A stretch of 64,000 nt of DNA, taken from Corynebacterium comes. GTDB lineage: Bacteria > Actinomycetota > Actinomycetes > Mycobacteriales > Mycobacteriaceae. The position numbers and the translations under genes were made by a program. The stretch is taken from positions 1,054,001-1,118,000 of the forward strand of contig NZ_CP046453.1 in the NCBI RefSeq assembly GCF_009734405.1. The letters run 5' to 3'. The stretch's first letter is position 1, and each line of letters opens with the position of its first letter. The notes beneath the pieces were generated by a model, which was not told the origin of the DNA, made no database searches, and saw only the letters and a program-made list of their open reading frames with translations. Below are positions 1-11,196 of the stretch, in pieces.

Positions 1-1
1 C

Positions 2-1330
2 TCCAAGCAGTACCTGAATGACCCGCACGAGATCACGGTCAAGACCGAGACCCGGACCAGCACCAACATCACGCAGCGCTTCCTCAACGTCGCGCACCGC
101 AACAAGCTGGACGCGATCACCCGCATCCTCGAGGTCACCGAGTTCGACGCCATGATCGTGTTCGTGCGTACGCGCCACGAGACCGAGGAGATCGCCGAGA
201 AGCTGCGCGCCCGTGGATTCTCCGCGGCCGCCATCAACGGTGACATCGCCCAGGCACAGCGTGAGCGCACGATCGATCAGCTCAAGGACGGTCGCCTGGA
301 CATCCTGGTCGCCACCGACGTCGCCGCCCGCGGCCTTGACGTCGATCGCATCAGCCACGTGTTCAACTTCGACATCCCGAATGACACCGAGTCCTACGTC
401 CACCGCATCGGCCGCACCGGCCGTGCAGGCCGTTCCGGCGAGGCGATCCTCTTCGTCACCCCGCGTGAGCGCCGCATGGTGCGTGCCATCGAGCGCGCCA
501 CCAACGCACCGCTCACCGAGATGGAGCTGCCTTCCGTGGACGACGTCAACGAGGCCCGCAAGGCCAAGTTCGCCGACACCATCACCGAGGCTCTTGAGTC
601 CCAGCAGCTGGACGTGTTCCGCAAGCTGATCAAGCGTTACGCCGAGGAGAAGGATGTCCCGCTGGAGGACGTCGCCGCAGCCCTGGCTGCACAGGCCCAG
701 GCCGGCTCCGACTTCCTGATGAAGGACCTGCCGCCGGAGCGTCGCCGCGAGCGTACCGACCGCGACGACCGTGGCAGCCGTGACCGCGATCGCGGTGAGC
801 GCCGTGAAGGTGGTCGCTTCGAGGACCGGGGCGAGCGCCGTGAGCGTGCCCCCCGTTCCGACCGTGACGGTGACTTCACCACCTACCGCCTTGCGGTGGG
901 CAAGCGTCAGAACGTCCGCCCGGGTGCCATCGTCGGCGCCCTGGCCAACGAGGGTGGCCTGTCCAGCAAGGACTTCGGCCGCATCACCATCGCCACCGAC
1001 CACACCCTGGTCGAGCTGCCCAAGGACATGGATCCCTCCGTCCTCGGCCGTCTGTCCGCAACCCGGATCTCCGGTCAGCTCATCAACATCGAGGCCGACT
1101 CCGGTGCCGTCCATCCCCCTCGTGGTGGTGGCGACCGTGGCGGTGACCGTGGCGGTTTCCGCGGCGGCGATCGTGGTGGATACCGCGGCGGCCGTGATGA
1201 CCGCGGTGGCGACCGTGGCGGTGACCGTGGTGGTTTCCGCGGCGCCCGTGATGATCGTGGTGGTTTCCGCGGCGGCCGTGATGACCGCGGTGGCGACCGT
1301 GGCGGCCGCTCCGGCGGCTGGCGCGACTAG
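2..1330 (+). CDS. deaD: DEAD-box ATP-dependent RNA helicase, C-terminal part (5' end outside window)
   Basis: This is the last 442 codons of a DEAD-box RNA helicase, an ATP-dependent RNA-unwinding enzyme of ribosome assembly and mRNA turnover. The frame is open from base 2, so the N-terminal helicase lobe lies upstream of the window. The second RecA-like lobe is complete: motif IV (MIVFVRTR, base 152), motif V (VATDVAARGLD, about base 308) and motif VI (HRIGRTGRAGR, about base 401). A DbpA-type RNA-binding domain follows at about bases 880-1100. The tail, bases 1115-1327, is built of RGG, DRGG and FRGG repeats, an RNA-binding low-complexity region. The stop is followed closely by a terminator, so the gene ends its transcript. 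The family is certain; whether it is best named deaD, csdA or rhlE is not. Confidence 0.93.
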   Translation, partial: SKQYLNDPHEITVKTETRTSTNITQRFLNVAHRNKLDAITRILEVTEFDAMIVFVRTRHETEEIAEKLRARGFSAAAINGDIAQAQRERTIDQLKDGRLDILVATDVAARGLDVDRISHVFNFDIPNDTESYVHRIGRTGRAGRSGEAILFVTPRERRMVRAIERATNAPLTEMELPSVDDVNEARKAKFADTITEALESQQLDVFRKLIKRYAEEKDVPLEDVAAALAAQAQAGSDFLMKDLPPERRRERTDRDDRGSRDRDRGERREGGRFEDRGERRERAPRSDRDGDFTTYRLAVGKRQNVRPGAIVGALANEGGLSSKDFGRITIATDHTLVELPKDMDPSVLGRLSATRISGQLINIEADSGAVHPPRGGGDRGGDRGGFRGGDRGGYRGGRDDRGGDRGGDRGGFRGARDDRGGFRGGRDDRGGDRGGRSGGWRD

Positions 1331-1344
1331 CACCGACTGACTCG

Positions 1345-1382
1345 ACCCCCGTCTTCTCCGATCCGGAGGAGACGGGGGTTTC
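1345..1382 (+). terminator. Rho-independent terminator after the RNA helicase
   Basis: An inverted repeat (ACCCCCGTCTTCTCCG paired with CGGAGGAGACGGGGGT, one mismatch) starts 14 bases after the helicase stop and is followed by a short T-rich stretch. It separates the helicase transcript from the next gene. Confidence 0.8.
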
Positions 1383-1425
1383 GTCGTCCCCCTGTTCGAG
1401 GCGGTGTGGGGAGGCTGCCCGGCCC

Positions 1426-2385
1426 ATGTCGGGTCCGTGTGCTGGAATGGCACACATGGATCGAGTGAGGTACCTCGTCGAGACGGCCCGGGAGGTCGCC
1501 CACATTCCGGAGGCGGGGCGGCGTGCCGCCGTCGAGCGGTGGTTGCTCGAGTATGCGGCGCTCAATGTCCACCTGGACGTGATCCAGGCGGTGGTGGTGG
1601 CCGAACAGCTGGCACGCCGTTACGGCTACTGGGCCATCACTGATGAACGGTCCTGGGACCGGCTGTGCCGGGTTCCGCTGCGCACGGAACTCGAATGGTC
1701 CCTCGACGGGGTCTATCCGGCGGATTTCGCCCGCCCGATCTCCACCCCCGGCCCCCGGGACGGGGAAGTGGAACTCTTCCTGCCGGAGGACGTTCCGGGC
1801 GCGCCGCTGGATGAGCGGAGTGAGCTGGTGGGGCACCGCGATGTCGCCGCGCCCGAGGTCCCCGTGCCGGACTTCATGGACTTCGCCGACTGCGTGGGGG
1901 AGCGGGAACGGGCGATGCTGGGCAAGATCGTGGAAGTTCATGGCCTGGTGCGCTGGGAGGTCGACCTTCCGGGGGGCCTGCCCTGCCAGCTGGATTTCGA
2001 GGACCCGGAGGAGACCGAGATCTACGGGGGTGAGATATATTTCCACCTCAACATCAGCCCTTTCGCGGCGAACCGTGGCGTCATGGGCATGGTCCTGCAG
2101 TTGACCGCCGAGTTGATGGTCCTCTACCTGCTCGGGGTGCTCGAGGACCCCGGGGACGTGGAACCCGACGCCAGGGAATGGGCGAGTCCGCTGGAGCTGG
2201 AACTCGCCGCCTGGCTGGCGGGCCGGCGCCTGCGGCTGGATGCACGCACCGGCCCGGTGGCCGCCGGGTGGTTGATGGACCCGCATCTTCCGGCCCCGGA
2301 GGAGCTGCGCTGGGCCCTGGTCTTCGATGTGGCGGAGGCCGTCGAGGGGACGTTGCTGGGGCACCGGTATCAGGTCAACGATTGA
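1426..2385 (+). CDS. Unrecognised protein, single-domain member of a local three-domain family
   Basis: I do not recognise this 319-residue protein. It is soluble and acidic, with no signal peptide or membrane segment. It aligns end to end with each half of the next gene. Shared landmarks in order are RWLLEY near the N-terminus, a QL..R.G motif, EW about 70 residues on, EVELFLPEDV, GERERAML, a VMGMVLQL helix and a C-terminal WALVFDVAEAVEG segment. A GGGGAGG ribosome site lies about 11 bases before ATG 1426; ATG 1456 (MDRVRYLV) is an alternative that would remove ten residues. The gene is codirectional with the next, 101 bases apart. The conserved charged and aromatic residues give no catalytic pattern I know. 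Confidence 0.75.
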   Translation: MSGPCAGMAHMDRVRYLVETAREVAHIPEAGRRAAVERWLLEYAALNVHLDVIQAVVVAEQLARRYGYWAITDERSWDRLCRVPLRTELEWSLDGVYPADFARPISTPGPRDGEVELFLPEDVPGAPLDERSELVGHRDVAAPEVPVPDFMDFADCVGERERAMLGKIVEVHGLVRWEVDLPGGLPCQLDFEDPEETEIYGGEIYFHLNISPFAANRGVMGMVLQLTAELMVLYLLGVLEDPGDVEPDAREWASPLELELAAWLAGRRLRLDARTGPVAAGWLMDPHLPAPEELRWALVFDVAEAVEGTLLGHRYQVND

Positions 2386-2426
2386 CCCCGGGGGTGGGGT
2401 AGTCCTCTTATTCGAGGTTCAGATGA

Positions 2427-2447
2427 AACATGTCGTGGGCACATGTT
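2427..2447. promoter_or_regulatory. Perfect inverted repeat, putative operator
   Basis: AACATGT, a 7-base spacer, then ACATGTT: two perfect 7-base arms. It lies 40 bases upstream of the GTG start of the two-domain gene and overlaps its likely -35 region (about 2436-2441), with a -10-like TATAAG at 2459-2464. The geometry suits a dimeric repressor. The regulator is unknown. Confidence 0.5.
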
Positions 2448-2464
2448 GAAGTATGAAGTATAAG
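2436..2464 (+). promoter_or_regulatory. Putative promoter of the two-domain unknown gene
   Basis: TGGGCA at 2436-2441 (four of six to TTGACA), a 17-base spacer and TATAAG at 2459-2464 predict a start near 2471. That leaves a short 5' leader carrying AGGAG at 2477-2481, five bases before the GTG start. The region is clearly more AT-rich than its surroundings. Confidence 0.4.
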
Positions 2465-2486
2465 AACACAAACATGAGGAGTCCCG

Positions 2487-4283
2487 GTGGACCCGTACGA
2501 CGCTATCAATGTGCAGCTCACCCATTTCGTCCCCTCCGGTCATCGGGGGCTGGTGCGACGGTGGATGCTGGCTTTCCTGGTATCCAACCCCCGGCTCCCG
2601 ATCTTCGTCGCGGCCCAGGCAGGATGTCAGTTGCTCAGCCGGTGGGGAACGGACGTCCTCCAGGAGAACCGCGACGAAAGCTGGACCACCACTCCGCTCC
2701 CCGCCACCCGGACCGAATGGGAGTCCGACGGCTACCGTGTGCCGGACCATGCCCAGCCCTTGGTGCTCACCCACCTCGACGGCTCACAGGTGGAACTGTT
2801 CCTGCTTTTTGACGTCGAACTGGTCAACGAGGAACGTGTAGGCACCGTCGATCACACGGCGGTGCGTGAACCGGCCGAACCACACGAACTGGCCCCCACC
2901 CTGTCTGAATTCTCCCTTCACCTGGGAGAACGGGAACGTGCCGCCCTGTCGTACCTGTGGCGGCTCGGCGCGACCCTCAACTGGGCCACGGGTGGAGACT
3001 CCGGAACCCCGGGCTGGATAGAAGAAGCCCACCATGGTCGCCCGTGCCGGCCTTGTCCGGAGGTCCGTGGCGAGGACGCCTGCTACCGCATCGTCATCCA
3101 CCCGGACGTTGAGAGGACCGGGGTGATGCCTCTGGTTCTCGAGCTGGTGGCGCAGCTGCTGGGCAACTGGGTGCAGGGGCGTCGGGAAGGCACCCCGCGG
3201 CGCAGCATTCCCCTCGAGCAGATCTCGGACGCGGAGGTGGCCGTGGTCAGCCATCTCGTCGCCCTGCGTCTGGGCTTCGGCAGCCGTCATCTCGTCGGTG
3301 ATCTGGATGTGCCCGACGGGATCGACTGGGGCCGGGTGGTGGAGACCGCCCAGGTCATGGAGGACCTGCTCCAGGGCCTGCCCAACCCGTTGCTGCCCCT
3401 CGCCGGCACGACCGAGGGCACACCGACGGAACCCCGGCTGCTGTTGCAGGACCCGTTCCGGGAGGTCGGTCGCGAGCTGAACTCGCGGGAGAACAGGCGG
3501 GAGAGGGAGATCGCCGAACGCTGGATCCTGGATTTCGTGGCCGGGAACGGCCGCTTCCCCTTGCCGACCGCACTTGCCCTGGGCTGGCAGCTCTACCACC
3601 GCTGGGGTACCGGGGTGGTGGGCGATCCCTCGCGGCAGGACTGGGTGGGCACCATCGAGCTGCGTTCAGCGGCGGAGTGGAAGGTCCGCGGCTGGGTGCC
3701 CCGCCCGGATGCCGTGGAGCTGGTGGTTCCGAGCGGACACGGCCGTGAGGTCCACTATCTTCTGCGTGATGATGTCCTCATCGCCGACCGCCTTGCCGCC
3801 CTGGAGTCCAAGGCGGAAGCCGAGCCGCACAACTCGGCGTTGTTCCGTCCCGGCCCCGACGACGCGCCCGCCCTCAGGGAGTTCGCGGAGCTGGTTCCGT
3901 GGCGTGAACTGCAGATGCTGCGCAACCTGTGGCGCAACCGGATCCTCCCGTGCCTGCCCACCTCGCAGGCCGCTCCAGACGGGGCCGGCCCGACGCATCT
4001 GCGTCTTGAGGTTCCCCACCGCGAGGACCAGAGTGTGACCCTCAGCGTGATCGGGCTGCTGGCCACGAAGTTCCTGACCCATGAGATGGACGCCTCCCCC
4101 GTCTGCGGGTTGGAGGGTGCCCTGGTGGCCGACATCGTGGCCCGCCGTCTCGGGGTGGACTACACACCCTCCCCACTCGTGGAGGAGGCACTCAGCCGGG
4201 GCGCCTCGATACAGTTCCGCTGGGACGTCGTCTATCAGGCGGCCGCGACGGTGGAGAACATCCTCTCCGGCTTCCCCGACTGA
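2487..4283 (+). CDS. Unrecognised protein with two tandem copies of the same domain
   Basis: This 598-residue soluble protein is not recognised. It is an internal duplication: residues about 18-300 and 335-598 align with each other and with the preceding 319-residue protein. Matching blocks are RRWMLAFL / ERWILDFV, QLLSRWGTD / QLYHRWGTG, TEWESDGY / AEWKVRGW, QVELFLLFDV / EVHYLLRDDV, GERERAAL / PWRELQML and a C-terminal W..V......VE..L.G. The first copy carries extra cysteines (PCRPCPE and EDACY, residues about 190-207) that the others lack. The GTG start has AGGAG five bases upstream and a palindromic operator at 2427-2447. A convergent membrane-protein gene ends 17 bases past the stop. Confidence 0.8.
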   Translation: MDPYDAINVQLTHFVPSGHRGLVRRWMLAFLVSNPRLPIFVAAQAGCQLLSRWGTDVLQENRDESWTTTPLPATRTEWESDGYRVPDHAQPLVLTHLDGSQVELFLLFDVELVNEERVGTVDHTAVREPAEPHELAPTLSEFSLHLGERERAALSYLWRLGATLNWATGGDSGTPGWIEEAHHGRPCRPCPEVRGEDACYRIVIHPDVERTGVMPLVLELVAQLLGNWVQGRREGTPRRSIPLEQISDAEVAVVSHLVALRLGFGSRHLVGDLDVPDGIDWGRVVETAQVMEDLLQGLPNPLLPLAGTTEGTPTEPRLLLQDPFREVGRELNSRENRREREIAERWILDFVAGNGRFPLPTALALGWQLYHRWGTGVVGDPSRQDWVGTIELRSAAEWKVRGWVPRPDAVELVVPSGHGREVHYLLRDDVLIADRLAALESKAEAEPHNSALFRPGPDDAPALREFAELVPWRELQMLRNLWRNRILPCLPTSQAAPDGAGPTHLRLEVPHREDQSVTLSVIGLLATKFLTHEMDASPVCGLEGALVADIVARRLGVDYTPSPLVEEALSRGASIQFRWDVVYQAAATVENILSGFPD

Positions 4284-4300
4284 GACGGGAGCACTGCGTC

Positions 4301-4771
4301 CTAGACGTACATGAGGACGAACATGATCAGCCAGAGCAGGGAGAAGATGCCGCCGAACATGGACAGCTGCTTGCGGGCCTTGTCCCAGTCGGCGACGGTG
4401 TCGGCCTCGGGGTCGTGATCGGCGGCGTCGAGAAGCCCGAGCGCACCCATCATCTTCTTCTGGCGCGGGATGATCAGCACCAGGAGGATGATCCACGCGA
4501 CGACCGCGAGGGGCAGGGCGATGTGGAACTGTCCCTGGCTCCAGTAGGCCGAGTTGGTGAACATGATGGTCACGCCCAGCAGCGGGACGACCGCAGCAAG
4601 CACACCGTAGGTGCTCGACAGCTTGTGCAGGATCTTCGCGGCGCCGGCGGCACGGGCGTCACCTCCACGGGCCTTCATCGCCTGGACATGGAAGGTGGAG
4701 ACGGCGAAGGTCACGGGGCCGATGAAGAGTACGGCCGCCAGGACGTGCAGGGCGATCAGGATCGTGGTCAT
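4301..4771 (-). CDS. DUF2269-like integral membrane protein
   Basis: A 156-residue protein with four predicted membrane helices: residues about 3-24, 55-75, 82-103 and 138-156. The opening LHVLAAVLFIGPVTF resembles the DUF2269 / CopD-like membrane family, in which an early histidine followed by a small-residue-rich helix is typical. A basic and acidic cytoplasmic loop (PRQKKMMGALG to DWDKARKQ) joins helices 3 and 4. No catalytic role is known. It is transcribed leftward, just downstream of the nuclease gene (31-base gap), and could be co-transcribed with it. Confidence 0.7.
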   Translation of the reverse strand: MTTILIALHVLAAVLFIGPVTFAVSTFHVQAMKARGGDARAAGAAKILHKLSSTYGVLAAVVPLLGVTIMFTNSAYWSQGQFHIALPLAVVAWIILLVLIIPRQKKMMGALGLLDAADHDPEADTVADWDKARKQLSMFGGIFSLLWLIMFVLMYV

Positions 4772-4802
4772 GCGGGGTGTCAGAGCCTTCCGGGGCTTGT
4801 GA

Positions 4803-5450
4803 TCAGGGTCGAAGTACCATCGACCACCCTAACCAGTCCCTGGGGAAGATGCTCATTCTGCAGGCCTTCCGCATCGCCCGGATGTCCCCGGCCGGCAGCG
4901 GCAGCTCGTGGGTCGCGGCGACGAGCGCCAATCGACGCGCGTACCAGCAGCGTGAGCCCCGCTCCGTAGGCTGCCAGCCGGTGGGCAGATGGTCGGATTT
5001 CTCCCGGTTGGCGGTGCGCGAGGTGGCCGCGAGGTTGAGCGGGTCGTTGGCGAATGCTTCCCGGCGTTCCCGCTCCCACCCGTACGCCCCCAGGTCCCAC
5101 GCCGCGGAGAGCGGGAAGATGTGGTCGATCTCGACCTCCCCCCTCAGATCCAGCACGTCGCCGGTGTAGGGGTCGGTGCCGGTGCCGGCGGTGACGCGGC
5201 AGTCGTGGAGGACGCCGCCGGCGTCGGCAAGCGTGGCCTCGCGGACGGTGCACCCGGCGCTCGGCGCCCACCCGGGGCCGAACATGTCCCGGTCATAGCC
5301 CAGCACGCGTGGGCGCTGCGGCACCTCCTCGACGTGGGGGAGCAGGGCGTCGAGCGTCGGCAGCGCCGGATCCTCGCGTTGCGGGGAGGGGAGGACCAGA
5401 ATCACGGTGACGCAGATGAGCAGCAGCAGGTAGATACGGAAAGGCCTCAC
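4803..5450 (-). CDS. Secreted or membrane-anchored HNH nuclease, DUF1524 type
   Basis: A 215-residue protein with an N-terminal hydrophobic segment (residues about 6-22), so probably exported or anchored outside the membrane. The C-terminal half carries a DUF1524/HNH nuclease core: EIDHIFPLS (the DH of the beta-beta-alpha-metal fold), then NDPLNLAATSRTANREKSDH with the second conserved Asn and the K-S-D-H ending, and a C-terminal region rich in Trp and Cys. Such proteins occur widely in actinobacteria as small extracellular nucleases. Two cysteine pairs (SAGC/HDC, RCW/KAC) could form disulfides. No immunity gene is evident next to it. Nuclease family is well supported; substrate and location are inferred. 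Confidence 0.83.
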   Translation of the reverse strand: MRPFRIYLLLLICVTVILVLPSPQREDPALPTLDALLPHVEEVPQRPRVLGYDRDMFGPGWAPSAGCTVREATLADAGGVLHDCRVTAGTGTDPYTGDVLDLRGEVEIDHIFPLSAAWDLGAYGWERERREAFANDPLNLAATSRTANREKSDHLPTGWQPTERGSRCWYARRLALVAATHELPLPAGDIRAMRKACRMSIFPRDWLGWSMVLRP

Positions 5451-5502
5451 ACCAGTATTGGACTGGCGTGAGGCGGCGGAGGTTCCGTGCTGCAGGCGGG
5501 TA

Positions 5503-7080
5503 TCAGGCCCCGCTGCCCTTGACCTGCGCGGCGGCGGTCTCGATGTCCACGTCCTTCTCCTCCTCGAAGACCCGGGACAGGTGGGTGGCCTGATCGAACT
5601 CGGCGCTGACCTCCTCCTTCGGCGGGGTGGTCAGCAGGGTCACCACGATCATGACCACGGTCGCGGAGATGAAGCCCGGGACCATCTCGTAGATGATGTC
5701 GGAGCCGCCGAGGTTGCCCCAGGCGAACACGACGACGGCACCGGTGATCATGCCGGCGATGGCGCCGGGGGCGTTGAGGCGCTTCCAGTACAGCGAGGCC
5801 AGGACGAGCGGGCCGAAGGCGGAGCCGAAACCGGCCCAGGCGAAGCCGACCAGTCCCAGGATGCTGTCGGAGGGGTTGACCGCGAGGACACCGCCGATGA
5901 CGGCGACCGCGATGACGGCGGTGCGCGACAGGTTGATCAGCACGTTCTCACTGGGCAGACGCTTGGCCACGATCCTGTACAGGTCCTCGACGAGGGAGGA
6001 GGACACGACCAGCAGCTGGGAGGACATCGTGGACATGATCGCCGCGAGCACCGCGGTGAGCACCAGGCCGGCGATCAGCGGGTGGAAGAGGATGCGGCCC
6101 ATGTCGAGGAAGATCGTCTCGAAGGCGAACCGGTCGGTGACGGAGATGTCCGGGTTCTGGGAGAAGAAGACGGTGCCGATCAGGGCGGTGAAAGTCGCGC
6201 CGGCGATGCACAGGAACATCCAGCTGACGCCGATCCAGCGGCCCTGTTTCGCTTCGGCGGGGCTGCGCAGCGCCATGAAGCGCACCAGGATGTGCGGCTG
6301 GCCGAAGTAACCCAGGCCCCAGGCCAGGTTGCCGATGATCGCGGCCACGGAGACGCCCGCGATCATGTCGAAGTAGGTCGGGTTACCCACGCCGTCGGTG
6401 TACGGGCCGTAGTCGTTGCTGGCGGCCCAGGTCCAGATGTCGGAGGGGTTGTCCAGGGCGATCAGCGCCATCGTGGGCACGATGATCAAGGAGGCGAACA
6501 TGATCATGCCCTGCACCGCGTCGGTGTAGGACACGGCCAGGAACCCGCCGATGAAGGTGTAGGCGACGGTGACGGCCGCGACGATGAGCAGGCCGTTGAG
6601 GTACTCGCCGCCGAAGGTGGCCTCGAAGTAGCGGCCGCCGGCGACCATGCCGGAGGAGACGTAGAAGGTGAAGAAGAAGATGATGATCAGCGCGGAGATG
6701 ATCCGCAGCGCGCGCGAGCGGTCGCGCAGCCGGTTCTCGAAGAAGCTGGGCAGCGTGATCGAGTTGTTGGCCACCTCGGTGTAGGAGCGCAACCTCGGCG
6801 CCACCCACTTCCAGTTGGCCCACGCGCCGAGCAGCAGGCCCACGGCGATCCAGAGCTCGGAGAGGCCGGTGACGAACAGCGCGCCCGGCAGGCCCATGAG
6901 CAGCCACCCGGACATGTCCGAGGCGCCGGCGGACATCGCCGCCACGAAGGGGCTGAGCCCGCGGTCGGCGAGGACGTAGTCGTCGTACTTGTCGGTCTTG
7001 GTGTAGCTCCAGTAGCCGATGGCCAGCATCAAGGCCATGTACAGCACGATGGCGATGATGAACCAGGTTGTCTCTGACAC
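5503..7080 (-). CDS. putP: Sodium/proline symporter PutP
   Basis: A 525-residue sodium:solute symporter with about 13 membrane helices, importing proline with Na+. The N-terminus (SETTWFIIAIVLYMALMLAIG) and the early DDYVLADRGLSP loop, followed by GASDMSGWLLMGLPGA, are characteristic of PutP. The GLGYFGQPHILVRFMA segment is another family hallmark. The C-terminus is short, acidic and cytoplasmic. The start is GTG at 7080 with AAAGGAC eight bases upstream. A -10-like TATGAT (7152-7147, minus strand) and a CRP/GlxR-type site at 7168-7183 lie upstream, suggesting carbon-status control. Confidence 0.95.
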   Translation of the reverse strand: MSETTWFIIAIVLYMALMLAIGYWSYTKTDKYDDYVLADRGLSPFVAAMSAGASDMSGWLLMGLPGALFVTGLSELWIAVGLLLGAWANWKWVAPRLRSYTEVANNSITLPSFFENRLRDRSRALRIISALIIIFFFTFYVSSGMVAGGRYFEATFGGEYLNGLLIVAAVTVAYTFIGGFLAVSYTDAVQGMIMFASLIIVPTMALIALDNPSDIWTWAASNDYGPYTDGVGNPTYFDMIAGVSVAAIIGNLAWGLGYFGQPHILVRFMALRSPAEAKQGRWIGVSWMFLCIAGATFTALIGTVFFSQNPDISVTDRFAFETIFLDMGRILFHPLIAGLVLTAVLAAIMSTMSSQLLVVSSSLVEDLYRIVAKRLPSENVLINLSRTAVIAVAVIGGVLAVNPSDSILGLVGFAWAGFGSAFGPLVLASLYWKRLNAPGAIAGMITGAVVVFAWGNLGGSDIIYEMVPGFISATVVMIVVTLLTTPPKEEVSAEFDQATHLSRVFEEEKDVDIETAAAQVKGSGA

Positions 7081-7167
7081 TGATCAGGTCCTTTCAATTC
7101 TGGGGTGTTGAACCGAAACGTATGTGAGGTGCCGGTGCGGCCCAAATCATAGATGCCCCAATTTTAC

Positions 7168-7183
7168 TGTGAGCTGGATCATG
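7168..7183. promoter_or_regulatory. Possible CRP/GlxR-type binding site in the putP promoter
   Basis: TGTGA-GCTGGA-TCATG matches the GlxR/CRP consensus TGTGA-N6-TCACA at eight of ten defined bases. It is centred about 35 bases upstream of the putP start predicted from TATGAT at 7152-7147 (minus strand), overlapping the -35 position. Confidence 0.35.
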
Positions 7184-7269
7184 TTGTCGGAGTTTGTGCA
7201 GACCAGGCTGGCCATATCCAGTCTCTAACGAAAGGGTAACGATCAGCCCCGGATGGTAGAACTGTCCTT

Positions 7270-10368
<3,099 letters not shown>

Positions 10369-11196
10369 ATGCCCCGACGCCCCAGCGACGACAACGTCAT
10401 CTACGCCAACTTCGGCGCGAAGACCCGCGTCAGCGGCCCGGAGGAGATCGCTGCGTCGACCACGCGGCGCCGCTCGTCGATGTCCCGCGCCGCGGAGATG
10501 CTCATCGACGTCGCCACCTCCCGCGCCGACCGCGGCCGCCTCACCCGGGGGCGCCAGTACGCGGAGGCCGGCCACGTCATCTCCCTGGAGATCCGCAACG
10601 GCCGGGCGCACGCCCAGGTCGCCGGCTCCCAGAACGAGCCCTTCTCCGTCACCGTCCAACTGCCCTACCGTTCCACCGACGATCTCGCGGTGGTCTCCGC
10701 GGAACTGGCACGCACCCCCAACGGCATGCGGCAGGCGCGCCGCGGCGAGATGTCCGAGAAACTGCTGCACGTCCTGCTCACCGACGACGTCCATGACGTC
10801 CGGCTCATCTGCGACTGCCCCGATCCCGCACCCGTGTGCAAGCACGAGGTCGCGGTGCTGGAGAAGCTCGCCGCGAAGATCGACGCCGACCCGATGGCCC
10901 TGTTCAGCTTCCGCGGGCTGGACCTTTCCGCCCTGGAACATGCCGTCATGGCGCAGGCCAGGGACGCCTCCCGGGAGGCCGAGATCGATCCCGAACTGTT
11001 CTGGACGGGACGCACGCTTCCTGACCTCCCCTCACCGCGGGTGTCCCCGGCCCTGGATGACTCCGACCTGGATCTCCTGCACAAGGCCATGCGCGCGATC
11101 TCGTACACGAACGTCGACCAGCTGCGGGCGGTCTCTGACATCGAAGACCTGTACGACCACCTGTGTCGGGACACCGTGCTAGACAATGAGTCATGA
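10369..11196 (+). CDS. SWIM zinc-finger protein
   Basis: A 275-residue protein whose central motif CDCPDPAPVCKHE (residues about 147-160) fits the SWIM zinc finger, C-x-C-xn-C-x-H, which binds DNA or protein. The N-terminal section is basic (RRRSSMSRAAEMLID, then RADRGRLTRGRQYAEAG), typical of actinobacterial SWIM proteins that pair with SNF2 helicases. The ATG follows the helicase stop directly, and the last codons overlap the start of the phosphoesterase gene by four bases (ATGA), so translation is coupled on both sides. It probably helps the helicase contact DNA; this is inferred from operon structure. Confidence 0.88.
   Translation: MPRRPSDDNVIYANFGAKTRVSGPEEIAASTTRRRSSMSRAAEMLIDVATSRADRGRLTRGRQYAEAGHVISLEIRNGRAHAQVAGSQNEPFSVTVQLPYRSTDDLAVVSAELARTPNGMRQARRGEMSEKLLHVLLTDDVHDVRLICDCPDPAPVCKHEVAVLEKLAAKIDADPMALFSFRGLDLSALEHAVMAQARDASREAEIDPELFWTGRTLPDLPSPRVSPALDDSDLDLLHKAMRAISYTNVDQLRAVSDIEDLYDHLCRDTVLDNES

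Noticed and set aside
1110..1327. Short repeated units resembling a repeat array
   Set aside because: They encode the RGG/DRGG tail of the RNA helicase and have no spacer structure, so not a CRISPR.
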